The translations under genes and the position numbers were made by a program. From Dipteris shenzhenensis (lineage: Eukaryota; Polypodiophyta; Polypodiopsida; Gleicheniales): a stretch of 64,000 nucleotides of DNA. The notes under the pieces were generated by a model, which made no database searches, had not been told where the DNA came from, and worked only from the letters and a program-made list of their open reading frames with translations. Positions 11,214-23,354 of the stretch are shown one piece after another (positions within the stretch are counted from its first letter, which is position 1; each line of letters opens with the position of its first letter). The stretch is from the NCBI GenBank assembly GCA_047967505.1, contig CM106538.1, one strand, 5' to 3'.

Positions 11214-11845
11214 CATGAAGCTAGTGTTAAATTACATGGCACAACAGAACTAAAAATGAACAAAGAATAGAGAGTACACAACAAACTAGAGATGAACAAT
11301 ATTTTCCTTTAATACTGATGTAGTACAAATGATGGCTCCATCCACCCGTGCGCTCCCACAATGGAGCTTAGATGGCAATCTAGACAGATACTAGGTGAAG
11401 AGCTACTAGCTAGAAAATCTCTGCTGAAAGATCTGATCTGATTCAATGGACTGGGAAGGTCGCCTCTTTATAGCCATGAGGGTGGCAGTCGGATCAATGT
11501 AGTTGATGGAGCTGACCAGTCAACCTAGTCAATGGAGCCAACCAGTCAATCTAGTCAGTGGAATCGACCAGTCAACCTAGTCAGTGGAACCAACTAGTCG
11601 TCCATGGAATATTCAAGGAATATTCCCTATACCTTCGTGAGAGCAAGGGGCTCCCACACAATCAAGACAATGTGCCTCGTTGTGCTACCAGCTTACCTAC
11701 CTTGCCTAGCCCATAGGGTAGAGTCACATAGATCACCTTTCTACCATCAACAGTTTCATTGATAGACCTCATCTGACATGCAAGCCAAGATGCATCTAGT
11801 GTCCCGGGCTCACACATGGCTTCTCCTCATATAGGGGCCTTACAA
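11214..11845 (-). mobile_element. Diverged copia-type LTR (family B)
   Basis: The organisation follows LTR A. A central phrase CCGTGCGCTCC is followed by a minus-strand TATA (TATAAAGAGG near 11463-11472), then CAGTC/AGTC-rich sequence and a CTTCTCCTCATATAGGGGCC end block. It contains three 26-bp tandem units (11514-11591, GACCAGTCAACCTAGTCAAT-like). Boundaries are approximate. Confidence 0.5.
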
Positions 11846-11960
11846 CTTCAAAGTGCTTTCGCTGTTGCACAAAATCCAATTTTCCATGCTCGTACAAAGC
11901 ACATTGAGGTTCACTATCACTATGTCAAAGAGCGATTAGACCATTGGTGGTTACTAGTAG
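11846..11960 (+). pseudogene. Copia RNase H fragment
   Basis: The plus strand encodes AVAQNPIFHARTKHIEVHYH and VKERLD, the highly conserved C-terminal RNase H segment of Ty1-copia polyproteins. It is only about 35 codons long and opposite in orientation to the LTR-like sequence beside it, so the junction joins two different insertions. Confidence 0.85.
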
Positions 11961-13800
11961 GGTGGGGCATTGAGCATATCTAACATGTACTCTAAATCTG
12001 CTTGTACCTCAATCATCCCTTCTCTTCTATGTCAATAGGTAGGTTAGAAAACTTATTCCCAATCAATTGTAGAAAGGAAAAAATAAAAACAAAGCATATA
12101 TACGCTATTCCATAGCAAACTGTTCTACTATTGTATCAATGTTGACAATTGTCAAAATGAACAATCTACCTAGCAATACATTCCACAGTGGTTTCTCCTC
12201 CCATATTCTAAGGCAATACATCTTTTAATGAATCAATGGTTTCACACCAAGAAAATTTGGACAAGAGAGAAGAAACAATAAATCTCTTAATGAAGCATTG
12301 GTTTCACCCAAAAAAAAAAGGATGTGAGAAAAGCATGTTTTTTTAAATCAATGCTACCAAGAGAGTACCAAAGAGAGTTCATTCATATGAAAACACTAAC
12401 AAAAAAGCACAAACTTGAATCAAATCTCATAGGAAGTAGACAAGTGTTGGGGTTTCTCTAGAGTTCACAAGGCATGCTTGTAAACACACACTCATGGATC
12501 TCAAGTGACAAGTTGAATATTCTCTTGTGACTTTCATGTTAGAACATTGAGAACTTGATGGATTAAACTATGTGCAAGTCTATAAACACCTCTGGCTTGA
12601 TATGCAATAGTTCATAGGTTGGCCTTTCTTTCTTGCATAGAAGATCCCTTTCACTATGAAATAGCCTCAAGTAATGATATTTCCCTAGCCATCTTAAAGA
12701 AGTCCCTTTGAAAATTCTTTCTCTTTCTTACACTTGATGATGTAAAAGTTAGCCTTCTCTACATTGTCTTTTTTTGCACTCAGTGAAAAATTCTCCAACA
12801 ACCAAGGCATCACTAAGTGTGTCATGATGCACCTTATATGTAATATCATCAATGACTACCATCTACCAATGGTTTAATCTTAATGTAATTCCAGCTAGCT
12901 ACACGTGATTGATTGATACATCTTCTTCAAAATTGTTGTATGTAATCATTACAAAAGCATGATAGTCTCTTGGTCCATGGAGTTATTTCCTCATGGTCTT
13001 GGAACCCCAAAACTGCATTCAATTATCATGCCTCTAGTACAACCTTGCAATCCCACCTTTTCTCTCCACTCACATCACCAAGTTTTATTTCCTAAAATAC
13101 TCTAAACAATTCAAGAGCCTTAAAATCATATGATGCTTTAGTTCCATAGGATAATCCTTCCTTCACAAACCTCACAACCTTGGCAGTATGTTGTAGCTTT
13201 GCATCCTCCTCCTTGAGTTTATCTTACACCCACATTTCTATTAGAGTACATTATAATTATAAAAGTTATTACCATGCTACCACATGACCTTACAATCATA
13301 ACACTATAAACTTAGAATGGAACTATTTTCTGCCAAAGAAATCAAAACTATGACCTACAAATTGTATAACACACCCCATTCTACCATTGCAAGTATCTTG
13401 CTACTATAATACAACTAGAAAATGAGTTTCCTTCATAAGACCTCATAGTTGATATAGTACATTGCCAAAATATCACCACGCCACACTAATACTAATTTTC
13501 TACTACCAATGTAGCATAAGTTTATGATTGTTCTAATATAAGATTTACTCCCATGAGCTACAAGTAGTTTGATATGATCCAAAATATCACTTGAGTGATC
13601 TACCATTATAATATCTGTATCAAACTAGTAACTAGGTTATACTAATGTGACTTAGTGATCTACCAATAACTAGATGTATCAACCATAAAAAATAGAGAAT
13701 TATTTAATTGTGAATACTTGAGGTTGGACAAGGAGGTGCATAGGACCCTTGGTTGAAAGTGAGGATTGCACGCTAACACTTTATTTTGTTTAGATACTCC
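11961..13800. other. About 1.8 kb without recognisable gene
   Basis: AT-rich with no extended open frame and no conserved motif that I recognise. Short iterated phrases (CAATGGTTTCAC near 12230 and 12300) hint at old duplicated repeats. Confidence 0.5.
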
Positions 13801-13819
13801 ATCTTTTATCTCTTTTGAT

Positions 13820-13971
13820 TTGCATTTCTTCTTGTCCATGAGAGAATCTCATCCATAGTTGGTACTATCTATTGTCCTGCATTGGTTGGATTTGGACTCG
13901 CAACAACTGGCCTCACGTCCACCCCAGTAGCAGTGTCCCAAAGCACGTATGCGCTTAGGATGGTCTTCATC
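13820..13971 (-). pseudogene. Copia family-A gag, N-terminal fragment
   Basis: Minus-strand ATG at 13971 begins MKTILSAYVLWDTATGVDV, followed by a stop and then MDEILSWTRRNA. The same sequence opens the gag at 61761 on the plus strand, so this is the gag start of the same family. It is cut after about 50 codons by unrelated sequence. It lies about 145 bp downstream of the primer site at 14116-14127, as expected. Confidence 0.75.
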
Positions 13972-14115
13972 TTAAATTCCAAAGTGGATAGTTAGAGTCG
14001 TTCAACTTTCTGCTTTCGCCGAACGGTGGGATTTGCAGTCTTGCGGGCTAGGCCATCTCTCACAATCTGCTCGCAAACAGAAAACACACTACCAAATGTT
14101 CTTGCTAGAGTCCAG

Positions 14116-14127
14116 GCTCTGATACCA
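14116..14127 (-). promoter_or_regulatory. Primer binding site (initiator tRNA-Met)
   Basis: The minus strand reads TGGTATCAGAGC immediately after the end of LTR A. It is complementary to the 3' end of plant initiator tRNA-Met and is the standard minus-strand primer site of copia elements. Confidence 0.9.
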
Positions 14128-14862
14128 TGTAAGAAAATAATACAATGTCTATGCTCAACAGATAACAGGATCTCGTACACAAGAGAGAAAGCAAGATAGT
14201 ATGGAGAATCAAAAATTTGATTACTATAGAACTGATACAATAGATGGCGCAGCCTCCCAACCATGCACTCCTGTGAAAGAAGCCTTGATGGTGTGCTGGA
14301 AACAGTAGAAGACAGAGTTTGGATGCTAAGGAATCAGGGTTGCTATAGCCAGTGATGAAATGGGCTTCACGGGCTTGCTCTTATATAGCCACCAGTCGTA
14401 GTCAGTTAGGCTCAATTGGGTGACTGGCCCAGTCCACCCCAAAACGATCGACTGGGAGTCGATCCCAAAATAGGCCACCGACCATACGATAGAACCGGTG
14501 TGCAAAACAGAGCAACTTACCTAGGGTCTCCATTCGACCGAGAGCCATCCGGGATCTCATCTGAGGGTCCAAACGGGCCCTGCAACCCGAGAGTGGGCTA
14601 TCCCGAGAAATGCTCCGTCTACCCTCAGTGCGGTCAGACAAGGGATGCCTTCCCGCACTTGCATGTAGCCTAGTTGGTGGTGTGCCAACTCTATCTGAAG
14701 CTGTCTAGCCATCAAGCCACACATGGCCCCCATCTAGTGTCCAAACCAGGACCTACCGGATAACCGAGGTACTCAAATGCCTTCTCCTCATATGGGGGGC
14801 TTACAAGTAGAGTTAGCTGGTTCCCACGTAGTTACACGAGAGTGGAGCATTGATATGTAATA
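14128..14862 (-). mobile_element. Ty1-copia 5' LTR, family A, copy 3 (full length)
   Basis: About 735 bp, starting TGTAAGAAAATAATACAA next to the primer site and ending ...TTGATATGTAATA. The minus-strand TATA box corresponds to the + strand TTATATAGCC near 14381-14390. It is the 5' LTR of a leftward-reading element whose body beyond early gag is lost. It compares well with 23355-24065. Confidence 0.85.
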
Positions 14863-15231
14863 GCAACTTGTATCTACACAAGCTTAAAAAAAATAAGATT
14901 AAGAATAATAAATATTCAATAAAAAAGTAATTGCATGTTCAACGTTAGGATACTTACTTTTGCACACAGGTGGTCACATAATAAGCAGTGGTGGTCACCT
15001 AATAGGCCTCAAAAATCTGTATGCATAATCACTATTTGTGGCCCTAATAAAAACATGCCAAGGCCCCTATAGTCTGTATCCTAAGCAAATTTTAGAGATG
15101 GTGTGTGGACATTTTGCTAGCTCCTAATCTTGGTGAAATAATTTACACCACATAAGCAAATAAGGAAATAGTTTGGGCATACTATATATAGAATAGTGGG
15201 ACACTCCAAAAAGGTGGCAAAGATACTCACA
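14863..15231. other. No gene recognised
   Basis: AT-rich sequence between LTR A and the Helitron helicase. It may include the Helitron 3' end, but I could not assign a CTRR terminus with a hairpin. Confidence 0.4.
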
Positions 15232-18200
15232 TCATGTTGTTGTTGCACCTATAAACTTCTTTGTATACGGCATTCGCAGTACACATCCTATTTGATCCTT
15301 GATATTGGTCTCACACACATTGTGTTGAACAAATACCTTGATAGGATTCGATGATTGTACACGTGAGAAAGCCACATATAATTGCCCGTGACTAAACACT
15401 AGTGTTGCCAAGTATAATCCTAGAACAAACATTGTTTGACCCTGTGATTTGTTTATGGTCACCAAATGCTAGTCGACCAGGAAATTGCCTCCTTCTCATC
15501 TCAAAGGGAAGCTGCAAATCACTTGGAATAAATGTTAAAGATCATGTCCTCGATATTAGTTCCAATAATAATCTTTGCCTCTAGCACCTTTGCGTGAAAC
15601 TCTTTGCATATTAATTGAGTCCCATTGCACAAACCCTTTCGAGGATTCAAATTACGCAACAACATGATTGGGGCATTCCTGTTCAAAACCAGCCTATAAG
15701 ATGGGTACTCGCCACCAAGATCAAGACTGATTAGGTACTCCGTAGCATATAAAAATGAGTCTGCACCTAAATCATTTGTTGAATCTACACTCAAATACTC
15801 TGTGCCATTCTCAAGCATTGCATTCAATGCAGTACTATTGATTGCATCAACATCATGGTTTTGAGGTGCCAGGATAGCATGCCCCCGAAAATGTGTTGCA
15901 TAGTCCAGAATTCTTGGAAGGCCTCTATAAACCCATTCAATCAAGCCTTCCATGGGCTTTCTCTCCAAATGCATTTTTTCTAGAATTACAACCTCTTGCA
16001 TCCCTCTGTTTATTCCATTGCCTATGTCTAGAACCCATTATATGAAATCACACTCTGTTGAGTTGTCACCATTTTGAAGAACCCACATATTTTTTGTGAG
16101 CCGCTGCAAGACTTTTGTGTATCTCCAAATTTTTGAATGGCATAATGCAACATTGACAATGTCCTCTCAGCCTGCCTTTGGAACCACTGGCAATACCTAT
16201 CTAAAGTCTCCCCCCATCAGCACCACCTTTCCACCAAAAAGTTGATCGTTGGACATGATATCTTGCAACGTCCGGTCCAATGCTTCAAACACATAGTGAT
16301 GATTCATGCATGCCTCATCCCTTATTATTAGCTTGGCTACCTTCAAAACATCTGCAAGGTGGTTGTTAATCCTTATATTGCATGTGCTAATGGCATCTAG
16401 ATCCAATGGTATCTTGAAGCATGAGTGTATTGTGCAGCCATTTGCCAATAACAATGTTGCAATGCCAGAAGATGCACATGCTAAAGTAATATGTCCCTCA
16501 CTACACAGCCAAGATAGCAAACAATTATAGAGGAAGGTCTTTCTAGATCCTCCTAGGCCATCAAGAAAAAAACACCCCATCAACCTCTGCATATACTCTC
16601 ACCAAATTTTGGTCAAAGGCAGACTGCTGAGAATTATTTAAAGTTATTTTCATATCTCGAGCAATTTGTGCATGCTGCCAAGATCAAACATTATCTCTTC
16701 TTATAGTTAATGATTTACCAATTGAGAAAGGTTCTCTGTCCACCATAGGCAACCCATTAAAGTCTAATAACCTTCATCCATGCTATTGAAGATTGTGCTC
16801 TAGATGCAATAGGGACTCATTTACTGCTACCATTGCCCACCGATGATCAATTATATTATCCATATTTGATTCAAATGCATGGAAAAAATCATCCGAAAGT
16901 GCTGAAGAGAATTTTCCCCACAAAAGGCCAGGAGATGCAAGCTCACAAAAGACCAAGATTGTAATGATCAGGTGTCTCCATTGCACACTATTTTGATCGA
17001 ACGTAACCTCTTGCATACACACAAACCACTCCTCGTCACTTTCCAATAGTCTTCTAGCTATGCATGCTAACTTGAAAGAAGGATAAAGGTGTCTAGAAAA
17101 TGTGCGTAGGTCATCAAACAACTTACAACCCTTGCAAAAATTTAGTAACATATGCATGAAATATTGCTCGTTCTGGCAGAAAGAGAAACATTGTACATTC
17201 AACCGATGCTATTTCCCATCTTTCTTTTAGTCCATTTCTTACTCGGCTTGTTTTAAACCTAGCCACCTGGAAAGTCACCATAAAGTAGTCGTTTGCTTCA
17301 AGTTGTAACTCATTGCATTTGAACCATTCTATAAGAGTTGTTTTTCTATTTTGTTCCCTATCCACTATATTCTGCAAATCATTATCATCCCAAAATATTA
17401 CACTTTTCATCAGCATAGGAAGATGAACTTGTAGCCTTTGTACATCGGGCTTCTCATCATGCATGTCATACTCATAAATCTGCCGACATGCTTTTGATGC
17501 CGACACATAACGTGCATCTAAATACCTGTTGATCTCATCAATGACTCTATCATTTGAATTGTGTAATGCGAGTGCAATGCTCCTTGTCCGTTCATAGGAT
17601 TTGTCATTTGCATCCTGGGTTTTGCTCTATCATGACCTTTATATATGTATTTGTACAGATACTTAACGACTGTGATTGTGGAGCAAACTTCAATGTTGAT
17701 GTGGGCCTTTTACTTCATCGAAAGGAAAGGATTAAAAGGCATAGTCCAACGATTGTCTACCACACCCTCTTTCACTTGTATATGTCTACCATCATCCTGA
17801 CTCATGTAAATAGGATAACCATCATTACCCACAATAGTACATGGAGAGAAGGCCCATGGATAATGAGACGACTGCATTTACCTTGAATCATGCAAGTAGC
17901 AAAGGGATTCAATGCACCACAAGGGCCATGAATATTAGAATATTTAATGACTGCATGCAACTCTGAAAATAATGCCACATCAGGAAGCTCAACACATACC
18001 AATCAATCATAGTGAGTAACCTTTGTAGGTTTGAATGCACCTCTAAAATCAAGAGTATATGTGAGTATGGCAAACATCTCTTTTGAAATTCTAGCACACA
18101 AATGCAGCCAAACAAATTATCTTTTAGAATTGATTGCATCATGTCTTTGTGCTTTTGATAAAACACATGGGTTGTGAAATCTGGCCGATCCTGTGCACTT

Positions 18201-18790
18201 TGGCCTGGCAATAGAGCTTCAGATATTTCAAGCCATTTTGGTCTACAAGTGAATGTAATAAACAGATCAAGTTTTCCTCTTTTTCTCGCAATGGCCATTG
18301 CATCTTGATATAATTGACACACATATCATGGTCCTTCTGTAAAGGAATATGACAACACAACTCTACATCCTATAGCATTGCCCATTACACTATGTGCCCC
18401 ATCAAATGCATTCGCCACGTCTGTCAATCCTTGATAAACTTCTGCACACAAAGACACTTTATTGTTGCATATCCATATCAACCTAGATTCTTCTATGCTA
18501 TTGTATGCATCAACAATGTATTGTTGGAGCAATCTTCCTTCATGCAGAAGGCATGCATTTATATCTTCTCTCACTTGCAGACGGTATGCATAGTATTGCC
18601 TTTGTGTAATGCTCTTCTGTCTCTATATCTCGTGTAATGGCATGTGACCAATAACATCATCGTATGGCATGTGTACATGCCAGTCGTCCTCCCCTCGAGG
18701 AAATAGAAAAACATACATGAGTGGCATGTATGATTGATGCAAATTGGAAATTCTTTTGACAATACCATTGCGACTTAAAATTTGGATGTC
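15232..18790 (-). pseudogene. Helitron Rep-helicase (RepHel) pseudogene
   Basis: Minus-strand frames give a nearly complete RepHel in order. Pieces are FPRGEDDWHVHMP (about 18690), LLQQYIVDAYNSIEESRL, FITFTCRPKWLEI (18220-18260), and the HUH-equivalent EFQKRCLPYSHIL (about 18055-18090). A tyrosine region RYLDARYVS (about 17500-17530) follows, then the Helitron linker (LRTF, LWGKF). The PIF1 helicase has GLGGSRKTFLY (Walker A, about 16550), IIRDEA (Walker B), MGGDFR, PIMLLRNLNPRKGLCNG, and finally VTINKSQGQT...LYVAFSRV (15340-15460). At least five frame breaks, a first HUH histidine changed to tyrosine and a Walker A glycine changed to arginine show that it is dead. Family: rolling-circle Helitron replication initiator fused to helicase. 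Confidence 0.92.
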
Positions 18791-19805
18791 TCAATTTCCA
18801 ACATCAAAGTCATCCCCTTGCCCTAGCATATGATAGCAGCAACCTCACTGGCCGTGGGAACAGGGTGGGAACTAAGTATTGTCTAGAGGTTGAGCGATTT
18901 TCACAAATCACCATCTTTAGGTCTACATATGGATTTCTTTTTAAAACTTCCCCACAACTAACAATGCACTAGCATATGGGTTGCAGGCATGCATCATTCT
19001 CTGCAACTCTTCCAAAATACCAGCATCCAATCCAAGTATCCCATTCAAATGGTTCTGTGATTCACATGCTCTAAGTCAAACACGTAAAGCTATGCAAAAA
19101 CGATGGTACACACTACCATGAACTCGGAAGTTGTGTTTACCTCTATTCCCTTAAGACATTCCGTCTATTTGAGCACCCAGTGAGACAAATGCCATCACAC
19201 TATTGTAAGCACTTATGTTCTTCACACTATTGTAAGCCCTTACGTTCTTCTTAAATGATTTACTCCTGGCATCATTGCCATGCAATCAAATCTTTAAAGT
19301 CACCTTTATCATAGACAATTGATCCTTCCCTACCCCCCCCCTGAAGATTTTGCATGTGCTCATTTGTGGGCTTCACTCTATTCTAAATCCAGATAATCCT
19401 CTAATTGATAGTTTCATTGGTTGTGCCCATTCCCTCTCTTATTACTCCACTATTATCTGAATGAATTTCACCCCATAAGGAGTGTAGATATGTTGTGTTC
19501 AATGGCATCTAGTGGTGTGTTTGGTTGTACAGGTGGAAGATCTTGCCCTTCTGAGACATCATTGTTCACCTATGGACTTTATACATTGTGCAATATGGAG
19601 GATGACATGTACTTAGATGTTTTTTTGGTTCCATAGGTGGAAGATCCACCTCTTGCGAGTATTTTCACCATTTGAAGACATTATTGCTCATGGATGGTCG
19701 ACATCATGATATCAGGAATCACCTCTGTAACGTTTGGAACAATAATTGAATCCATATGTGTAACTATGCCCAAAATAGAATGTGTAAAAACATTTTTTTG
19801 TTTAT
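18791..19805. other. No gene recognised; possible Helitron 5' region
   Basis: Upstream of the RepHel start on the minus strand. It contains no clear frame or motif, and the Helitron 5' TC terminus could not be placed. Confidence 0.4.
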
Positions 19806-19809
19806 CTAT

Positions 19810-20137
19810 TTAGATAGATAGATAGACAGACAAATATATAGACAAACAGACAGATAGACAAACAGACAGACAGACAGACAGATAGACAGATAGATAGATA
19901 GATAGATAGATAGACAGATAGGTAGATAGATAGGTAGATAGATAGACAGGTAGATAGATAGACAGATAGACAGATAGACATATAGATAGACAGATAGATA
20001 GATAGACAGACAGATAGATAGATAGATAAATAGATAGATGGACAGACAGACAGATAGACAGATATACATATAGATAGACGAACAGACAGATAGACAGATA
20101 GATAGACAGATAGACAGATAGACAGATCGACAGACAG

Positions 20138-20201
<64 letters not shown>
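19810..20201. repeat. Compound (GATA)/(GACA)/(GA) microsatellite
   Basis: About 330 bp of interspersed GATA and GACA tetranucleotides followed by about 58 bp of (GA)n. The long open frame on the minus strand is purely repeat-encoded. Confidence 0.95.
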
Positions 20202-20204
<3 letters not shown>

Positions 20205-20377
20205 TCCTCCTTCCTCTCTCTATTTGACTAAAGCCCTACTTGTAACTATATCCAAAATATTTGTGTAAAATATGTTTATGTTTGGAATGGTTACATGTGT
20301 GTTTATCTGTATGTGTGTGTAAGTATGTATGTATATCCTTCTTTTTCTTTATACATGTTTGATAGATAGATAGATAG

Positions 20378-20545
20378 ATAGGTCATGTAACTGGGCATTC
20401 TGTTATTGTACTAACCACATACTTGTAGCCATATACATGCATGTATGTGAATATGCTATATAAACACAAATATATACAAATTGCATCCAACTTGATGGAA
20501 CATAATCATGAAATGTAAGCAAAAACATGTGTAGTACAGATGTGT
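20378..20545. repeat. Dispersed direct repeat, copy 1
   Basis: About 165 bp sharing most bases with 21258-21445 (TTGTACTAACCA, GCATGTATGTGAATATG, CATAATCATGAAAT, AAACATGTGTAG in the same order). No coding content is evident. Confidence 0.7.
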
Positions 20546-21257
20546 GTGTAAAGCAAAGATGTATGCATATACCCGTGTAGCTACACATCAGGCATAAGAT
20601 TGTGTGTGTGCACGCGTGTGCACATTATTACAAAACAAAACAAAAAAACAAATAAACATTACCAACCTGATGATGCAATAAAGGATATAGATGAGAGATA
20701 CCACTGATGCAGATGGTTGGTGAGCTGCAACGATTACACGGGGGTGCCTACAATGAATAAATAAAATTTTATGGAAATATATACATCATAAGTAAACCTT
20801 TATACAATTATGCACATTATGAAGATTTAGGGAAAATATATATAATATCCTCAAAAGTGTATAAGTACATATAGTATGTATGTATGTATGTACACACCAA
20901 TCACACTTTCTCAAACCCTACACATGACAAGCACATGACCTTTGCTTAATCAGTAATTTGAACATCACTCAAGTGGGCTATTCAATGGTTATGGTAGCTC
21001 GTACCTCCCCCCAACCTTGCCCTCCTTGCTCCAAATGTTTAGAAACTACAATGTTTGTTTCAACCTTAATAATTACTCGGATACTAATCAATGAGTTCAT
21101 GGCCAATACATCTCACAAGCATATGCACACCCTATTCTTTTTTGTATTAACGTTTTTTTCTTCTTGTACTATTCTAAGTGTCTGAAGTTTCCCACACACA
21201 CAAAAAGAAGGGAGGCGACACTTGATCTTGAGGAGAAGCCATGAGGGAATATGATAT

Positions 21258-21445
21258 ATAGATAGCGCATGTAATAGGGCATTTTTTTATTGTACTAACC
21301 AAGCACCTATATGACTGCGTGTGTAGCCATATAAGTGCATGTATGTGAATATGATATATAAACACAAACGTATATGCATGGCATCTAACTTGATGAAACA
21401 TAATCATGAAATATAAGCATAAACATGTGTAGCACCTATGTATCT
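21258..21445. repeat. Dispersed direct repeat, copy 2
   Basis: Second copy of the 20378-20545 repeat, about 880 bp away, same orientation, with a short insertion (AAGCACCTATATGACTGCGT). Confidence 0.7.
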
Positions 21446-21567
21446 GCCTTGATGCCTTTTCCATACCTTGCCTTGACGCCTTTTCCATACCTTGTCTCCA
21501 ACTCTATTGTAAAAAAGTGTAGGTACAATCCAAACAAATAAAAAATAATTTAACTATTCCTCTGAAT

Positions 21568-21752
21568 ATAGGAGTGATACAGTAAATTCAAATATAGACT
21601 TGCAATATAGAAGCGATACAATGAATTCAAATACAGACTTGCAATTACTAAGTTTAGTTCAAAATTGGATGAATAAGTATTCATCTAGAATACACTCTTT
21701 GGATTCCACTCCCTCTATCCATGATGCAATTCTACTCTCCCACTCCCCAACA
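21568..21752 (+). mobile_element. End of a copia LTR (family C)
   Basis: Sequence ending ...CTCCCCAACA directly before a primer site on the plus strand, hence the 3' end of a 5' LTR. It contains a 39-bp tandem duplication (21568-21645). The LTR start is not resolved. Confidence 0.55.
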
Positions 21753-21754
21753 TG

Positions 21755-21766
21755 TGGTATCAGAGC
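21755..21766 (+). promoter_or_regulatory. Primer binding site (initiator tRNA-Met)
   Basis: TGGTATCAGAGC two bases after the CA end of LTR C, marking a rightward-reading copia element. Confidence 0.85.
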
Positions 21767-22682
21767 CTCCTTGACCTGCTTGAGCCTCTTACTTGAGCCT
21801 CTAGTCCATTCTAGCTCCCAAATGCCACCTCATCATCTTCTTCTCCACCCTCCATCCTCCACCCTCTTCTCCATTTTTGCCCTCTTTCTCTCCAAAACTT
21901 GCAGAGCTACATTCTCCATCCTCACACAACCATTTCCCTAGCCCTCTAAACTAAAGAATCCCCTTCCTAGGATGCACCTCTGACACCAAGCATTCCCCAA
22001 AATTTTATGTGTATAACCATGCCAACACTATCCCTATCCGATGAACTTTCATGAAATTCTTTGTGTTAGAGTTCAATTGTGGCAATTGCTTCAATCCATA
22101 GTAGGGTGATGCTATAAGGAGTTTGCTAAGATTTTGAGCTCAAATGGTATGGTGAGGATGGAGAAACAAGTGCAAAAGACCAATAAAAAACGCCGCAATT
22201 CTCACGAGTAATTTTGCACAAATTTTTTACAATCCTCCTAGGTGGACAATCTCTGGAATAAAACCTTCAAATGCACATTAAAAGCCCTCTTAGTTATGAT
22301 TCATAGTGTTTGAATTAAGGCCTCCAAGTTACTCTATTTGTAAACTACAATTTTGGGCATTTTTGGTTATTGGATGCTTGATGTAAGCTTAGAGATGACT
22401 CATTGATAGGAAAATTCTCAATTGAAAATGACTAGTTCTTGTTCCTCTTCAAATGCTTCATATGTGAAATTAAAGAACAAGAAACAAGCACCTAGATATG
22501 TCAATAGGAAGGTGACAAAACTTGTGAAGGAAAAGTCACATAAACCATTTTATTATTTTGATGCAAAAAGATTAGGATTTTTTGATTTTATGGCTTGCAA
22601 TATGCACTTGTATGGTTGAGACTCATAGCCATTTGTAAGAGAGAAGACACTGCCTAAACATAAAGGTTCTTAAGATCCTCTC

Positions 22683-23070
22683 ATGGCCACCTTTAAGATG
22701 GACAAATTTAATGGCCAAGGATTCCATACTTGGCAAATGAAAATCAAATTTGTGCTTATGAAGGAGAATTTGTGGGATTTGGTCATGCCAGGGGATCAAT
22801 CATCACAAAAGGGTGAATCCACCACAGCTAAAGGTAAAGGGAAGGCAAGTGATTCTACTTCAACAACATTAGTAGATGCTAAAAGGTTAGAGAAAGCCTA
22901 TGCAAGATTTGGGATATGATTGTGTGCATCATATTTCAGATTTGGAATCTCCTTTAAATGAGGCTAGCTCTCATAATTCTAATTTGAAAAGTTCTTTGAA
23001 TTTAAGATGGATGGAGACTCATGTTAACACTATGAGGAGTTTTATGACACAATTGCAATCACAACAATGA
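22683..23070 (+). pseudogene. Copia gag fragment (UBN2-like)
   Basis: The frame at 22683-22919 begins MATFKMDKFNGQGFHTWQMK and continues FVLMKENLWDLVMPG, the opening of copia gag polyproteins (FDG.NF..WK..M...L....LW). It then has a linker rich in S/T/K and breaks after KAYARFG. Later pieces such as RSFMTQLQ (about 23035) continue the gag. It is downstream of the primer site at 21755 in the same orientation, so it probably belongs to element C. No zinc knuckle or pol follows. Confidence 0.75.
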
Positions 23071-23082
23071 TCAAACTACTGA

Positions 23083-23250
23083 CTAGGTAGTCTCTTCGTC
23101 AGCATATCTATAGGGTTATCATCTGTATGAACCTTGATTAAGCTCTATGCGCTTGTCCTCAAGTACCTCCCTAATGAAATGGTACCTTAGCTCAATGTGT
23201 TTGGTCTGTGCATGAAAGACTGGATTTTGTGGTGCTAGCCGAATAAAGTC
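23083..23250 (-). pseudogene. Copia RNase H C-terminal fragment
   Basis: The minus strand encodes PVFHAQTKHIELRYHFIRE and, after a one-base frameshift, KVHTDDNPIDMLTKRLPSQ and a stop at about 23083. These are the conserved end of the copia polyprotein. The fragment is about 55 codons, tail-to-tail with the gag fragment on its left. Confidence 0.85.
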
Positions 23251-23264
23251 AGAGCTCGAACTCT

Positions 23265-23342
23265 CTGATTTTGAAGACTCCTCCTTGACAACTTCCTTTT
23301 TGGGACTTCTTATCATTTCCCTGCAAAATCAATTCTCCAGTA
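23265..23342 (-). pseudogene. Small gypsy protease-region fragment
   Basis: GAAGACTCCTCCTTGACAAC and the following bases to CTGCAAAATCAATTCTCCAG match 2552-2646 of the gypsy relic, with one internal deletion. The minus-strand peptide is KKEVVKEESS. It sits between two copia pieces, so it marks a nested or recombined junction. Confidence 0.75.
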
Positions 23343-23354
23343 TGTAAGAAAATA

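Noticed and set aside
14863-15231. Possible Helitron 3' terminus
   Set aside because: No CTRR end with an adjacent hairpin could be recognised with confidence.
19806-20069. 87-codon Leu/Tyr/Ser-rich minus-strand frame
   Set aside because: Encoded by the GATA/GACA microsatellite only.
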